DNA of 64,000 nucleotides from contig CASDPB010000126.1 of NCBI GenBank assembly GCA_949282305.1, positions 1-64,000 on the forward strand. Reading direction: 5' to 3'. Numbering within the stretch: the first letter of the stretch is position 1; each line of letters begins with the position of its first letter. Position numbers and translations under genes: made by a program. This DNA comes from an uncultured Lentisphaeria bacterium (GTDB taxonomy: Bacteria > Verrucomicrobiota > Lentisphaeria > Victivallales > UBA1829). Shown here piece by piece: positions 49,648 through 59,600 of this stretch. The notes under the pieces were generated by a model, which saw only the letters and a list, made by a program, of their open reading frames with translations, had not been told where the DNA came from and made no database searches.

Positions 49648-52600
49648 TCACATCAGATTTACCGCCCGCGCCGTTTCGGAGAGTTTTTCCGGGAACTCCG
49701 CAAACGGACAGAGGTGGAAGCGGAACTCATAGATTCCCGCTTTGCTCCTGTATTTTTCAAGCGTATCGGGTCCGCAGGACGCGGTGCCGAGCCCGCGCTG
49801 GAAAAAGTCGAGTTTCAGGTAGATGCAGTCATCCGCCTCCAGTTCATGTTCATGCATTGTCCTGTAAAGAGTCTGCATGGAGTAACGGCTGACCGAGAAT
49901 TCCATGTGTTCCGGGGCGGTAATCAGGATGCCTTGCCCCGCGGCATTGCTCAGTGCTGCGAAACGGACATCCGTACGCTGGCCGTTTTCCTGTGGCATGA
50001 TATACGGGACGTGCATTTCATCGACTGTGGACTGGTAGAATCCGACCGGATATCCCGCTTTTCTGTCACAGTAATTTTCCTGCGGTCCGCGCCCGAACCA
50101 TGCGACATTTTCAAAGTCCGCCGGGAGCTTCAGGAGAACGCCGATTCGCGGCAGGTCTTCAAGCCCTTTGCCGATTTCAAAACGGTTGTCAAAACGGATT
50201 ACGCCGTCCGGGGCGATTGTTACCGTTTCCCGCAGGATGATACGGTCTTTGAGCACATCTCCCTGCCAGGCAGAGGTGATGACTGTCTCGTTCTTTTTTC
50301 CGGAAAGCGTCTGTTTCACCTTGCGGAAGGAATAAACGCCTTTTTCCTTTTCCCACTGATACAGAATTTTATACTTCTGTTCCAGCGGAAGTGTCGTGAT
50401 TTTGAGTCCGTCGTTGTCAATTGGCGCACGTGCGATATTGAGTTCAGGCAGTTGGAGAACCAAAGGCTGTTTTCCCAAAGCAAGAAACGCTTTTTTTGCA
50501 TTGAAATCAATCTTGATATTTTTTTCCGGAACAAGTTCCACATTGTTCCGCCTGTTTGCGGCAAACGGCATTTTGAACTGTTCCCACGCGACTTCAAAAC
50601 CGGGGTCCGCCCATTTGGTTTCCTCCTCGAGAACCGCGTGGAAGGTGAGGATGCACTCTTGCCCTTCGACAAGTTCGGGGTGTTCCAGATTGAGCTGAAA
50701 CGCCGCCGTATTGTCTTTTTTCTCAAGTTGATAAGTGGCGATCCATGAGTCTCCGGGGTATTTGTTCTCAAGGCGGCGCGGACGCGGAGGCAGGTTTAAG
50801 GTGCCGAGGGTGCCCTGCTGCACTGTCCTGCCGTCGACCGAGAGTTCCCAGTTGATGCGGAGATCGGAAAGATCTTTGAAATATCTGCGGTTGATGATGC
50901 GGAACCGTCCCGTTTTTGCATCGACTTCTTCAAATTTCACTTCCTGCGCCAGCTTTTTGAACTCATAAAGCCCCGGATGCGCCGTTCTGTCCGGCCAGAT
51001 CACACCATCCGTAATGAAGTTGTAATCGGAAGGCTTGTCGCCGAAGTCGCCGCCGTAGCACCAGCACGGTCTGCCGTCTTTTTCGCCGGTGCGGATGCCG
51101 TGGTCCAGCCACTCCCAGATGAAGCCGCCCTGGAGACAGGAATATTTTTCAAAGGCGTCGAAATACTCTTTGAGTCCGCCGTTGCTGTTCCCCATGGCAT
51201 GGGTGTATTCGCACATAATCATGGGACGCGGATCATCGGTGATCTTTTCCGCCCATGCCGCAATGTGGTCGACGTGGGGATACATCGGGCAGACGACATC
51301 GGAAAGATGTGCGTTGAAGTCATATTCCCAGCCGTGGGTCGCTCCTTCATAATGGATCGGGCGCGATGGATCATAATGGCGGATCCAGCCTTCCATGGCG
51401 GCATGGTTGGGGCCGACGCCGGATTCATTTCCAAGCGACCAGAAGATAATGCAGGGATGGTTCTTGTCGCGCATGACCATGCGCATGGCGCGGTCGGCGA
51501 ACGTTGCGGTCCATGCCGGATTATTTGTAAGATCGTTATAAAAGGCATGGCATTCCAGATTCGCCTCGTCGATCACATAAAAACCGTATTCGTCGCAGAG
51601 ATCGTAAAATTCCGGCGCGTCGGGATAGTGGGACGTGCGGATCGCATTGATGTTGAACTGTTTCATCAGGACGAGGTCTTTCCGCATCAGTTCCACGGAA
51701 ACTGTACGGCCGTTCAAATCATCATGTTCGTGCCGGTTGACTCCGCAGATCAGGACAGGCTGTCCGTTGACCAGAAGCTGCCGTTTTTCCACCTTGACCG
51801 TACGGAATCCGATTCGCTGGGAGACAGCCTCCAGTTCTTTGCCTTTTTCATCATAAAGGGTTACGGTCAGTGTGTAAAGTGAGGGAATCTCGGCGCTCCA
51901 CGGATGAACCTTTTCAATCATGCCGGAGAGACCGGTATGGATTCTGCGGCGGTCCGTAGTTCCTCTTTTCAGGTCCGGTTGTCTGCCGCAGTCCTGTTTC
52001 TGCTCAAAAACCAGGGTGTCGTCTTCGTCGTATACGCGAACGGCAAGGAACGGAGCGTTTTCCGGGTCGATTTTTCCTGTATGCCCCGTCTGCATGTCGA
52101 CTTTCAGAAGACCGTTTTCAAAAGTGTCGTCAAGCGTTGCCGTGACATGCACATCCGCAATATGGTTTTTCCCGGTGGAATAAAGGTAGACGCTGCGCAC
52201 GATTCCCGCATGCCACCAGTGATCCTGATCCTCTACAAACGTTCCGTCGGACCATTTGATGACAAGGACGGAAATCTGATTTTTTCCGGTTCTGACGAGT
52301 TCCGTGACATCGAATTCCGTGGAGCCGCGTGAATCTTTGCTCATGCCTGCCGCGGTTCCGTTGACGTATGCGGCGAAGCAGGATTCCACACCGTCGAAGT
52401 GCAGTATGATGCGTCTTCCCGTCCAGTTTTTGGGAATGTCGAATGTTCTGCGGTAGACTCCTGTGGGATTGCGTTCCGCGGGGACTTTCGGCGGAAGTTC
52501 CGGCCATGGCATCTGCACGTTGGTGTAATGCGAATAATCGTAGCCGCGCATATCCCAGCAGCTCGGGACGTCAATTGTCTTCCATCTGGAATCATTGACG

Positions 52601-52818
52601 GACGGCTCCATGAAGTTTTCGGGGACGTCCTGCGGTTTTTCGTAGTAATTGAATTTCCAGTTTCCGTTCAGAGTCTGGTACCATGGACCCCGGTTTTGTC
52701 CGGCGTGACGGGCGTCGGATTCCTTTTTGAACGGAAAAAGAGGGGAACGGTTCGGTTCCCTGTTCATTCCGGTGCATTCCGGGCTCTGATAGATCAACTC
52801 GTCCAGTTTGAAATTCAT
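49648..52818 (-). CDS. Family 2 glycoside hydrolase, beta-galactosidase (LacZ type)
   Basis: This 1056-residue enzyme has the LacZ domain plan: jelly roll (about 60-220), immunoglobulin-like domain, TIM barrel (about 340-630) and a C-terminal beta-sandwich. The acid/base Glu is in SLGNESGVG (about 462) and the nucleophile Glu in IMCEYTHAMGNS (about 534). It has no signal peptide, so it acts in the cytoplasm and needs sugar import. The start follows AAGGGAGA. The divergent AraC gene at 52920 is the likely regulator. Other GH2 activities cannot be excluded. Confidence 0.92.
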   Translation of the reverse strand: MNFKLDELIYQSPECTGMNREPNRSPLFPFKKESDARHAGQNRGPWYQTLNGNWKFNYYEKPQDVPENFMEPSVNDSRWKTIDVPSCWDMRGYDYSHYTNVQMPWPELPPKVPAERNPTGVYRRTFDIPKNWTGRRIILHFDGVESCFAAYVNGTAAGMSKDSRGSTEFDVTELVRTGKNQISVLVIKWSDGTFVEDQDHWWHAGIVRSVYLYSTGKNHIADVHVTATLDDTFENGLLKVDMQTGHTGKIDPENAPFLAVRVYDEDDTLVFEQKQDCGRQPDLKRGTTDRRRIHTGLSGMIEKVHPWSAEIPSLYTLTVTLYDEKGKELEAVSQRIGFRTVKVEKRQLLVNGQPVLICGVNRHEHDDLNGRTVSVELMRKDLVLMKQFNINAIRTSHYPDAPEFYDLCDEYGFYVIDEANLECHAFYNDLTNNPAWTATFADRAMRMVMRDKNHPCIIFWSLGNESGVGPNHAAMEGWIRHYDPSRPIHYEGATHGWEYDFNAHLSDVVCPMYPHVDHIAAWAEKITDDPRPMIMCEYTHAMGNSNGGLKEYFDAFEKYSCLQGGFIWEWLDHGIRTGEKDGRPCWCYGGDFGDKPSDYNFITDGVIWPDRTAHPGLYEFKKLAQEVKFEEVDAKTGRFRIINRRYFKDLSDLRINWELSVDGRTVQQGTLGTLNLPPRPRRLENKYPGDSWIATYQLEKKDNTAAFQLNLEHPELVEGQECILTFHAVLEEETKWADPGFEVAWEQFKMPFAANRRNNVELVPEKNIKIDFNAKKAFLALGKQPLVLQLPELNIARAPIDNDGLKITTLPLEQKYKILYQWEKEKGVYSFRKVKQTLSGKKNETVITSAWQGDVLKDRIILRETVTIAPDGVIRFDNRFEIGKGLEDLPRIGVLLKLPADFENVAWFGRGPQENYCDRKAGYPVGFYQSTVDEMHVPYIMPQENGQRTDVRFAALSNAAGQGILITAPEHMEFSVSRYSMQTLYRTMHEHELEADDCIYLKLDFFQRGLGTASCGPDTLEKYRSKAGIYEFRFHLCPFAEFPEKLSETARAVNLM

Positions 52819-52864
52819 GAGAGAATCTCCCTTTGTACTTTTCCTGTATTGATTTTAAAAAAAG

Positions 52865-52909
52865 CCGATTTACATTATCGCTTAATATAGATTCTTTTTT
52901 TCAAATCGG
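52865..52909. promoter_or_regulatory. Inverted repeat in the divergent beta-galactosidase/AraC control region
   Basis: CCGATTT (52865-52871) and AAATCGG (52903-52909) form a perfect inverted repeat with 31 bases between the arms. The AT-rich centre contains minus-strand -10-like GATAAT. The arms could be AraC operator half-sites for both genes. The 3' arm ends 11 bases before the AraC start. Function is inferred from place and symmetry. Confidence 0.5.
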
Positions 52910-52919
52910 AATAGGTTCG

Positions 52920-53810
52920 ATGGTAAGAGTTGATATGCAAAATGGTAATAATGCGGACTGTCCGCCGTTTCCCGGAATCGGATGCGGCAAGAAGATCATG
53001 GTTTTCCGTTCCATGGGGCTTGCCGGTTCCCGGGAAGGGATCGGTGCGGGAATCACATGCAAGGAAGGCGGAGTCGATTTTCTCAACTTCATTTCGCCGC
53101 GCTATGTCATGGTGATCGTGCTGCGCGGGCGGGGCACTTTCACGGATGACCGCGGTCAGTGCTACCGGCTGGATGCCGGTTCCTTTTTTCAGCGCCAGCC
53201 GGGAATTCCCCACAGCAACACCGTTGAAACGGGAAGCGGCTGGGTTGAAGTGTATCTTGAGGTCGGCCCGCTGTTCTATCAGTCGTTGCGCGCCATGCGG
53301 ATCATCCGCACGGAATGCCCTGTCCAGAAGCTGGGCGACATCCCGGATTTGCCGCAGCGCATCTGGCGCCTGATCCATGATCTGCGGAATGCCACGGAAG
53401 AGCGTCTTACGGAACTGGCAGTGACCGTGCTGGAACTCCTGCGGTGTTGTCAGACCGGAACCGGCGTCATCCTGCCGGACCAGGGAAAGGAGAATGTCAT
53501 TGAACTGGCGTGTCATGCTCTCGGCACCAATTTCACGGGAACGGTGGATCTTCACGAATTCTGCGCCCGCCACGGCTGGGGATACGAGCATTTCCGCAAA
53601 GTGTTCAAAGCGCGCCTCGGCATTTCCCCATGGCAGTACCGGGTGCGGAGAAAACTCGACGCGGCTTCGGCTCTGCTGCAGGACAAGCAGCGGACGATTG
53701 CCGAAATCGCGGAATGTCTCGGCTATTCTTCCGCCTATGAATTCTCCGCACAGTTCAAACGCTACATCGGCATTTCTCCGCTCTTTTACCGCGAGGGACG
53801 GCGGGACTGA
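52920..53810 (+). CDS. AraC-family regulator, divergent from the GH2 gene
   Basis: This 296-residue protein has an N-terminal cupin-like sensor (VIVLRGRGTFTDDRGQ, PGIPHSNTVE) and a C-terminal AraC HTH pair (FCARHGWGYEHFRKVFKARLG, then TIAEIAECLGYSSAYEFSAQF). The start is ATG 52920, with GGAATAGG upstream. A frame to 52833 adds 29 residues with no similarity. The position, divergent from the beta-galactosidase, points to regulation of that gene by a galactoside or related sugar. Confidence 0.85.
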   Translation: MVRVDMQNGNNADCPPFPGIGCGKKIMVFRSMGLAGSREGIGAGITCKEGGVDFLNFISPRYVMVIVLRGRGTFTDDRGQCYRLDAGSFFQRQPGIPHSNTVETGSGWVEVYLEVGPLFYQSLRAMRIIRTECPVQKLGDIPDLPQRIWRLIHDLRNATEERLTELAVTVLELLRCCQTGTGVILPDQGKENVIELACHALGTNFTGTVDLHEFCARHGWGYEHFRKVFKARLGISPWQYRVRRKLDAASALLQDKQRTIAEIAECLGYSSAYEFSAQFKRYIGISPLFYREGRRD

Positions 53811-53829
53811 CGAAGAGTGCCGGCTGAAC

Positions 53830-53851
53830 CCGGCTGAATTAAGTCAGCCGG
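53830..53851. terminator. Small hairpin between convergent AraC and GH78 genes
   Basis: CCGGCTGA (53830-53837) pairs with TCAGCCGG (53844-53851), loop of six. No T-run follows in either direction. It may stop transcription weakly from both sides. Confidence 0.45.
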
Positions 53852-53862
53852 CGGGAATTCCC

Positions 53863-55404
53863 TTACAATTTCATCTCGTGCCGCCCCGGAGCCAGAACCT
53901 GTTTCCGGAAGATTCCTCCGGTTCCTTCCGGAACGGAAAGCCTCATTCTGCCGTTCTGAATTTCAAGTTCAATCGGACCGTGTTTCGTTGGCTGACGCAG
54001 GAAAACGGCGCTCAGGGAGGCGATCTGCGGATTCACATCGAACGTTCCGAAGCCGGGCGAAAGCGGACGGATCCCGCAAAGACCGCGCGGGATGATGTTC
54101 GCGGGAGCCGCGCCCCACGCATGATTCCAGTCCTGATTCGGTTTGAGGGAGTCGTCCCATGCCTCCATGGTGATCGTCGCACCCTTGTCGAGCATGTTTT
54201 GCCAGCTGCGCAGGCCTCCGCCGGTCATCAGCGCGAGCGCATGGTCCGCAAGCCCGCACCGGTAACACGCTTCCAGAAGGAACTGCGCGCCGTAGACACT
54301 GCATGCCATGCCTCTGGAACGGATTACGGAAACCAGCGCCGGATATTCCGCCGCATCCGCGACGCCGAAACGGATCGCGAACATCGCGCTGTGAAGCGAG
54401 GTATGCGCGGAGCCCGGATGATCGACGAACAGCCCGTTTTTCAGCATGGAATCCCGGATCGTCTGTTTCACTTCCGCCGCGCGCCTGAGATACCATTCCT
54501 CGCGGGAGAGTTCATACATTGCAAGCAGCGCGCCGTAATGATAGCAGTTCGGAACCAGATTCACTTCCCCGAACTCATATCCGTCACGCTCCCCCACGGG
54601 CCAGTCCACAATGTCCCTGACATCCGGAGTCCCGCGGATCAGCAGATCGGTCCCCGCATGATTCAGCAGGAGTTTCTCCTTCAGTTCCGGCAGCCAGCGC
54701 CGGACTGATTCCTCATCGCCGGAATAAAGGGCGTAATCCCGTGCAAGAAGCACGGTGACGAGCCGCCATTCTGTGGGCCAGGTGGGATGCACGAAGAAAT
54801 ATTCGATTGTCCGCCGCGCCATGTCATAATCTGCGTCGCAGCAGAAATGTCCGAGCTGATTGATGTAGGCGTCGCCCTCGTAGGGCAGACGTTCCCGCTC
54901 GCCGTCAACATACATTCCGAATGCGGTGGTCGCCTTGATCGAATACTTGCAGAAATCCCAGATTCTGTTCAGACGTTCATCGGAACATCTGAAATCAGCC
55001 GCGTTGTCGTCAAACGGAGCAAAAACGGCATGGCGAATCGCCTTGAAAGCTCCGGAATATCCGCGGATTTCGGCATAGCGGAACGGCGCGATTTCCCCGC
55101 CCGCCTCCTCCGGCGGATAACACTTCGGCAGAGCCGGGTTCGGGGCGACGTGCGGCGGAATTTCGAACCGGTAAGTATGCGTCCCCTCTTCCAGAATCAG
55201 GTTCATTTTCCTGAAACAGCGGAACCCGCCGGGATCGCGGTTTATCCTGCTGTCCCTGATGACTTCTCCGATTGCGAGTTCCACTTCCTCGCCGCCTTTT
55301 CCCGTCAGCTCAATTTCCAGCCACCCGAAAGCGTCTTTGCCGAAATCAACGGTTTGAATTTCCTCCCCGCATTTCTGCACGGAGACAACTTGTTCTTCAA
55401 TCAT
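53863..55404 (-). CDS. GH78-type alpha-L-rhamnosidase-like protein
   Basis: This 513-residue protein has an N-terminal beta-sandwich and an (alpha/alpha)6 barrel. YVDGERERLPYEGDAYI fits the GH78 catalytic-acid region, and WNHAWGAAP closes the active site. Family members are often 700-1000 residues because of extra N-terminal domains, so this is a compact version. It lacks a signal peptide. The ATG at 55404 has AAAGG upstream, and the ATG three codons earlier is poorer. A broken AraC gene lies upstream (55454-55720). Confidence 0.78.
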   Translation of the reverse strand: MIEEQVVSVQKCGEEIQTVDFGKDAFGWLEIELTGKGGEEVELAIGEVIRDSRINRDPGGFRCFRKMNLILEEGTHTYRFEIPPHVAPNPALPKCYPPEEAGGEIAPFRYAEIRGYSGAFKAIRHAVFAPFDDNAADFRCSDERLNRIWDFCKYSIKATTAFGMYVDGERERLPYEGDAYINQLGHFCCDADYDMARRTIEYFFVHPTWPTEWRLVTVLLARDYALYSGDEESVRRWLPELKEKLLLNHAGTDLLIRGTPDVRDIVDWPVGERDGYEFGEVNLVPNCYHYGALLAMYELSREEWYLRRAAEVKQTIRDSMLKNGLFVDHPGSAHTSLHSAMFAIRFGVADAAEYPALVSVIRSRGMACSVYGAQFLLEACYRCGLADHALALMTGGGLRSWQNMLDKGATITMEAWDDSLKPNQDWNHAWGAAPANIIPRGLCGIRPLSPGFGTFDVNPQIASLSAVFLRQPTKHGPIELEIQNGRMRLSVPEGTGGIFRKQVLAPGRHEMKL

Positions 55405-55453
55405 ATAAAACACCTTTCCATCGCTTTGAAAATATAAAGAGATTCAGTTCATT

Positions 55454-55720
55454 GAAAAGAACGATGCTAAGGGCATCGCCCGCGACCGGATCATGCGCGA
55501 AGGGATGACCTCCAATGCCGTCGGGACACGCCTCTTCAGGGAACTGCTCCGGAAACCGCCGTTTGAATATCTGATCCGCATCCGCCATGCCGCCGGACTC
55601 CTGAAAAATACCGGCAGAAGCGTATCCGATATTGCCGGGAATGCGGATTTCACGACAGCACTTGTTTTTCACTGCAATTCCAAAAGGCGACAGGGCTTCC
55701 CCCGCGCGATTTTGCAAAAC
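55454..55720 (+). pseudogene. Remnant of an AraC-family DNA-binding domain
   Basis: The plus-strand frame reads like the C-terminal HTH pair of an AraC protein: RLFRELLRKPPFEYLIRIRH, then AAGLLKNTGRSVSDIAG and FHCNSKRRQGFPRAI. The first recognition helix is damaged and the sensor domain is gone. A stop at 55427-55429 blocks an upstream extension and no good start or ribosome site exists. It lies divergent to GH78, where its intact form would have regulated that gene. The 3' end runs into the carbonic anhydrase gene on the other strand. Confidence 0.7.
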
Positions 55721-55733
55721 GGCACCGCACGCT

Positions 55734-56378
55734 TCAATGATGTTCCGCCAGAGGCAGAAAACGCTCCTGTTCCGTATTGTAATAATACATTTCTCCGTTG
55801 TTCATATTGAAATACCAGCCGTGAATCTTGATCTTCCCCGCATCCGCTCGTTCCCTGATCCACGGAAATGTCAGCAGGTTTTCCATGGAAAGCAGAATGG
55901 AACTTTCCTCACATGCCCGCAGCTGCACCTCCCGCGGCTGGTTCCCCAGTTTTTCCATGACCTCATTCCGGGCGGACTGCGCAAGGCAGAGCCATTGGTC
56001 GAGAAATTCACTGTCATGATGCTCCCCGCCGTCGGACATCAGGGCGCGGATTCCGCCGCAGTTGGAGTGTCCGAGCACAATGATGTGTCTGACTTCCAGG
56101 GAACGTACCGCGTATTCGATTGCGGAACTCACCCCGTGAAAACTGGAATCGGGTTTATAAGGCGGAACCAGATTCGCCACATTGCGGATCACGAACATTT
56201 CTCCCGGACTGCTTTTCGTTATCAGTGCGGGATCAACCCGCGAGTCGCAGCAGGCTATCATCAGAGTACTGGGCATCTGCCCGTGTTTGAGTTGATCGTA
56301 AAGCTCCGGTTCATCGGAGAAATAAGTTTTCCGGAAATGGCGGAACCCGCGGATCATTTTCTGAATGGCTTCATCCAT
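55734..56378 (-). CDS. Beta-class carbonic anhydrase
   Basis: This 214-residue enzyme interconverts CO2 and bicarbonate. The zinc ligands are in CCDSRVDP (Cys and Asp-Arg pair) and HSNCGG (His and Cys), with the usual beta-class order. The start is ATG 56378, which begins DEAIQKMIRGFRHFRK, with AGAAAG upstream. A longer frame to 56411 adds 11 residues. It is not obviously connected to the glycan genes next to it. Confidence 0.95.
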   Translation of the reverse strand: MDEAIQKMIRGFRHFRKTYFSDEPELYDQLKHGQMPSTLMIACCDSRVDPALITKSSPGEMFVIRNVANLVPPYKPDSSFHGVSSAIEYAVRSLEVRHIIVLGHSNCGGIRALMSDGGEHHDSEFLDQWLCLAQSARNEVMEKLGNQPREVQLRACEESSILLSMENLLTFPWIRERADAGKIKIHGWYFNMNNGEMYYYNTEQERFLPLAEHH

Positions 56379-56591
56379 GAGCAGCTTCTTTCTGTGAATG
56401 TTTTGTGACAAGAACCACCGGATAATATAACACTTCCCGAAGCCGAAATCCAGAAAGAATTTATTCCGGAAACGGGGATTTCATTTCCGGGGGGTGTCTG
56501 ATCCGCCGGACAAAAACGCGGTTTCGCCTGTTTTATATCGGAAAAATGAATTCAGAACAGACTGTTTTTCTGTCCATTTGCCCGGCAGCAG

Positions 56592-56621
56592 TTGAAAAAT
56601 CATTCTGTCGCGGCATATTAT
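56592..56621 (+). promoter_or_regulatory. Promoter for the large unknown protein
   Basis: TTGAAA (56592-56597), an 18-base spacer and TATTAT (56616-56621) lie 33 bases before the start codon. A CCGGAAA...TTTCCGG inverted repeat (56466-56490) is also in the gap. Confidence 0.5.
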
Positions 56622-56654
56622 GAAACCTGATTCAACTATTTGAAAGGACTGTTC

Positions 56655-59600
56655 ATGAAACTTGATTTCCGCATCGACTGGGGATACCAGTATCTGTATT
56701 CGCGCTGCCATTATCATCCCGTCTACCTCTGGGATGGAAGACTGGACTGCGACGGCGGCAGGATCGAAGAAACTTATCAGCTGGATTATCCGGTCATCTG
56801 GTACGGTCCCGGGCATTGTGCGCACGAGACGAAACTCGCCGAACCGAAGTGGAAGAACCGCACGCGCAGGGGGCTTTCCGGAGTCCGTTTCGTGGCGGAT
56901 GCGGATGAGAATGCGACGTTCCGTCTGACTACGCTTTCCGGCACATTCGATTTTTCCGCAAAAGAGATTCTCGAAAACGGCAGGATCGTATTTCCCGTCG
57001 GCCCGAAGTATCTCGGATGCCATGTGATCGTGACCCGTACAAACTATCTCTGGTTCCGCCCCGCGCCGAAAGACGGACAGCAGGTCTGGGAGGCGGACGA
57101 TCTTCCGCTTCCGGTTCATGACTGGGCGCGGATGCGCACCGCATGGCTTGCGCCGGGCGAAACGCTTGAATTCGAGGCGGAAATCCCGGAGAGGAAAGCG
57201 GATTTCGTCGAAAACATTCTGCATATCGTCGGCATGGCGGCGCCCGGTTACACGCCGGAGAAAGAGAAACAGATTCACGACACTTTTCCGATGACTCTTT
57301 TCTGCGACGGCGGGGAGGTGGCGCAGTTCGCCCATTATTTCCGCGAACATGATGATTTCATGCAGATGCTGGAGGATGTCTGGGTGTGTTTTCAGGCGGC
57401 GCCGGGCAGACATACCTTCGGGATCAGAAACGGCAATCCGCAGTTTTATCTGCTGTTCAGCCGTCTGATTCTCCAGCAGAGCACGCACAATCACCTGGAT
57501 TTTTCCCTGCCTCCGTGGGCATTGGTCAATGAGCCGCTGACCGGGCGCATTTTCGCGGTCTGCCCGGACGAGGTCACGATCCGCTGGCAGGGCGGCTCGG
57601 CGGACTGTGTGCTTCAGCCCGGCTGGAATGATTTTGAGTTCACTTTATCCCGTCCCGGAGTGAATGTCGCCGTCGAAGCCGGCAATTCCTCCGGCGTGAT
57701 TCCGGCGGTTTATGCGCTGGCGGACGAAACGCCGCGGGTGACGGTCGGTTATGACATGACCGTGGTGCCGCATGACGGAAACGGGTTCATGGACTGGCTG
57801 CTGGACTACACATGGCGGACCCGTCTCGGCAATCTTGTGGTGTTCCGCGCGTTTTTGCGGAAAGACCCGCATTCCAGTGAGGCGGTTTCCGTCGATCCCG
57901 CACTGATGGCGCGCTGGGGCGAATTCTGCCGGAAACATCATATCGCTGTGGAGGCGGCGACGGATTTTGACGACGGCGCACTGGTCAGAGCCGCCGGAGA
58001 TGCCCTGCACAGCGTCGGCAGACACGAATGGCCCGGAGCCGTTTATGCGTTCGACCCGAAGGAACCGTGGAGTTCCGGCGATATGAAGGAGGCAATGGAG
58101 CACTATCTCAAATATCTGAAGATTGAGATCGACCGCGCCCACAAGGCAGCTCCCCGCGCGGCATTCGGGGATGCGTCCGGCGGACACCGTTACTGTTACC
58201 TTGCGGGAGCCGATTTCATCCGCACGGAGACGATGGTCCCGCATACTCAGCATCTCTGTTCACAGGCGCGTCCGGCGGCGGAATCGCTCGGTTCCGGCGA
58301 GTGGGGGGTGCATATCGCGATCCAGCACGCGGTCCAGCCTTATTTTGAAACGCATCTCGGCATGTATTTCCTCTCGCTTTTTCAGCCGTGGATGATGGGG
58401 GCGTCGATGATTTACGAAGAAGACTGCCTGTTCCAGTTGTTCAAGGAGGAGCGGCAAAGCTGGGACGACGCCCTCACAAAAGGCAAGCGCGATATGACGC
58501 GCGACTTCTACCGTTTCGTCAGGACGCATCCCCGGACGGGAAAAAACAAGCGCAATATCGCGTTTCTTGAGGGACGCTATGCGGCGCCGTTCAACGGTTT
58601 TATCTGCGATGTCGAACAGACTCCCGAATATTCGGTATGGGGACTGTTCGGGAATCCCGATTCCGCATGGGGGCACGGGCAGCCGGAAAAGTGCCGCCAG
58701 CTTCTGGATGTCCTGATGCCCGGCGCGAACACGCATCCGCTGCGCCAGCGTTACGACCGCCGCCGCTTCTTCTTTTCCGGCACGCCTTACGGGGATTTCG
58801 ACGAAGTCCCGGCGGAGGCGGAAAGCGGATATTTCCATCAGTATGAATTGCTGCTGAATCTCGGCTGGAACACGATGATTGCCGAGGATTATGAAAAACT
58901 GTGCAGTTTTGTTGAAAACGGCGGAACACTTTTTACCGGGCTGCCGCAGTTCAGCACGCATACGAAACGCGACTTCCTGCACGACTGGAAAGATCTTGCG
59001 CTCTGGAACGGTGGCGATCTTTCCGAGCTCTGCGGAGTCAGAGTGGCCGGTCCCGGCGGGGAATACAGCGGACAATGGAACGCCGCGGGACATGAGGCGT
59101 TTCCCGAGCCGGAGCTTTCCGCGCTTCCCAGCCGTTCCGTGGACGAGGACGGCCCCTGCCGTCTTGCCGAGGTGGAGCTTGCCGGAGCGGAAATTGTCGC
59201 GTGGGACGCCGCGAACGGCAAGCCGCTGGTCGTGCGGCATCAACTCGGGAAAGGGCAGGTCTATCTGTTGACGGCGTGGGCGTATCCGGGGCATGAGCGG
59301 CTCCAGAAGGTTTCCGCATCGTGGATTGCAAAGCTTGCCGCGGAGCATCGCGGAACGGTCTACGCGGATGATCCCTCAGGGGAGGTCTTCTGGACTCGCT
59401 GGGAGGAGGAAAACGGCTGTTCGCGCCTGATGCTCCTGAATACGGACTGGACGAAATCCAATGCAAAAACGGTCGGGATTCATACACCGGGTTATTTTTT
59501 CCGGACGCAGGTGCAGGAAAGAGTGCCTCTGCTTCTGACCCTGCTCCCGTTTGCGGCGCTTGAACCGGATTTTGAGGTTCACACCGAGATTCTTTCCGTC

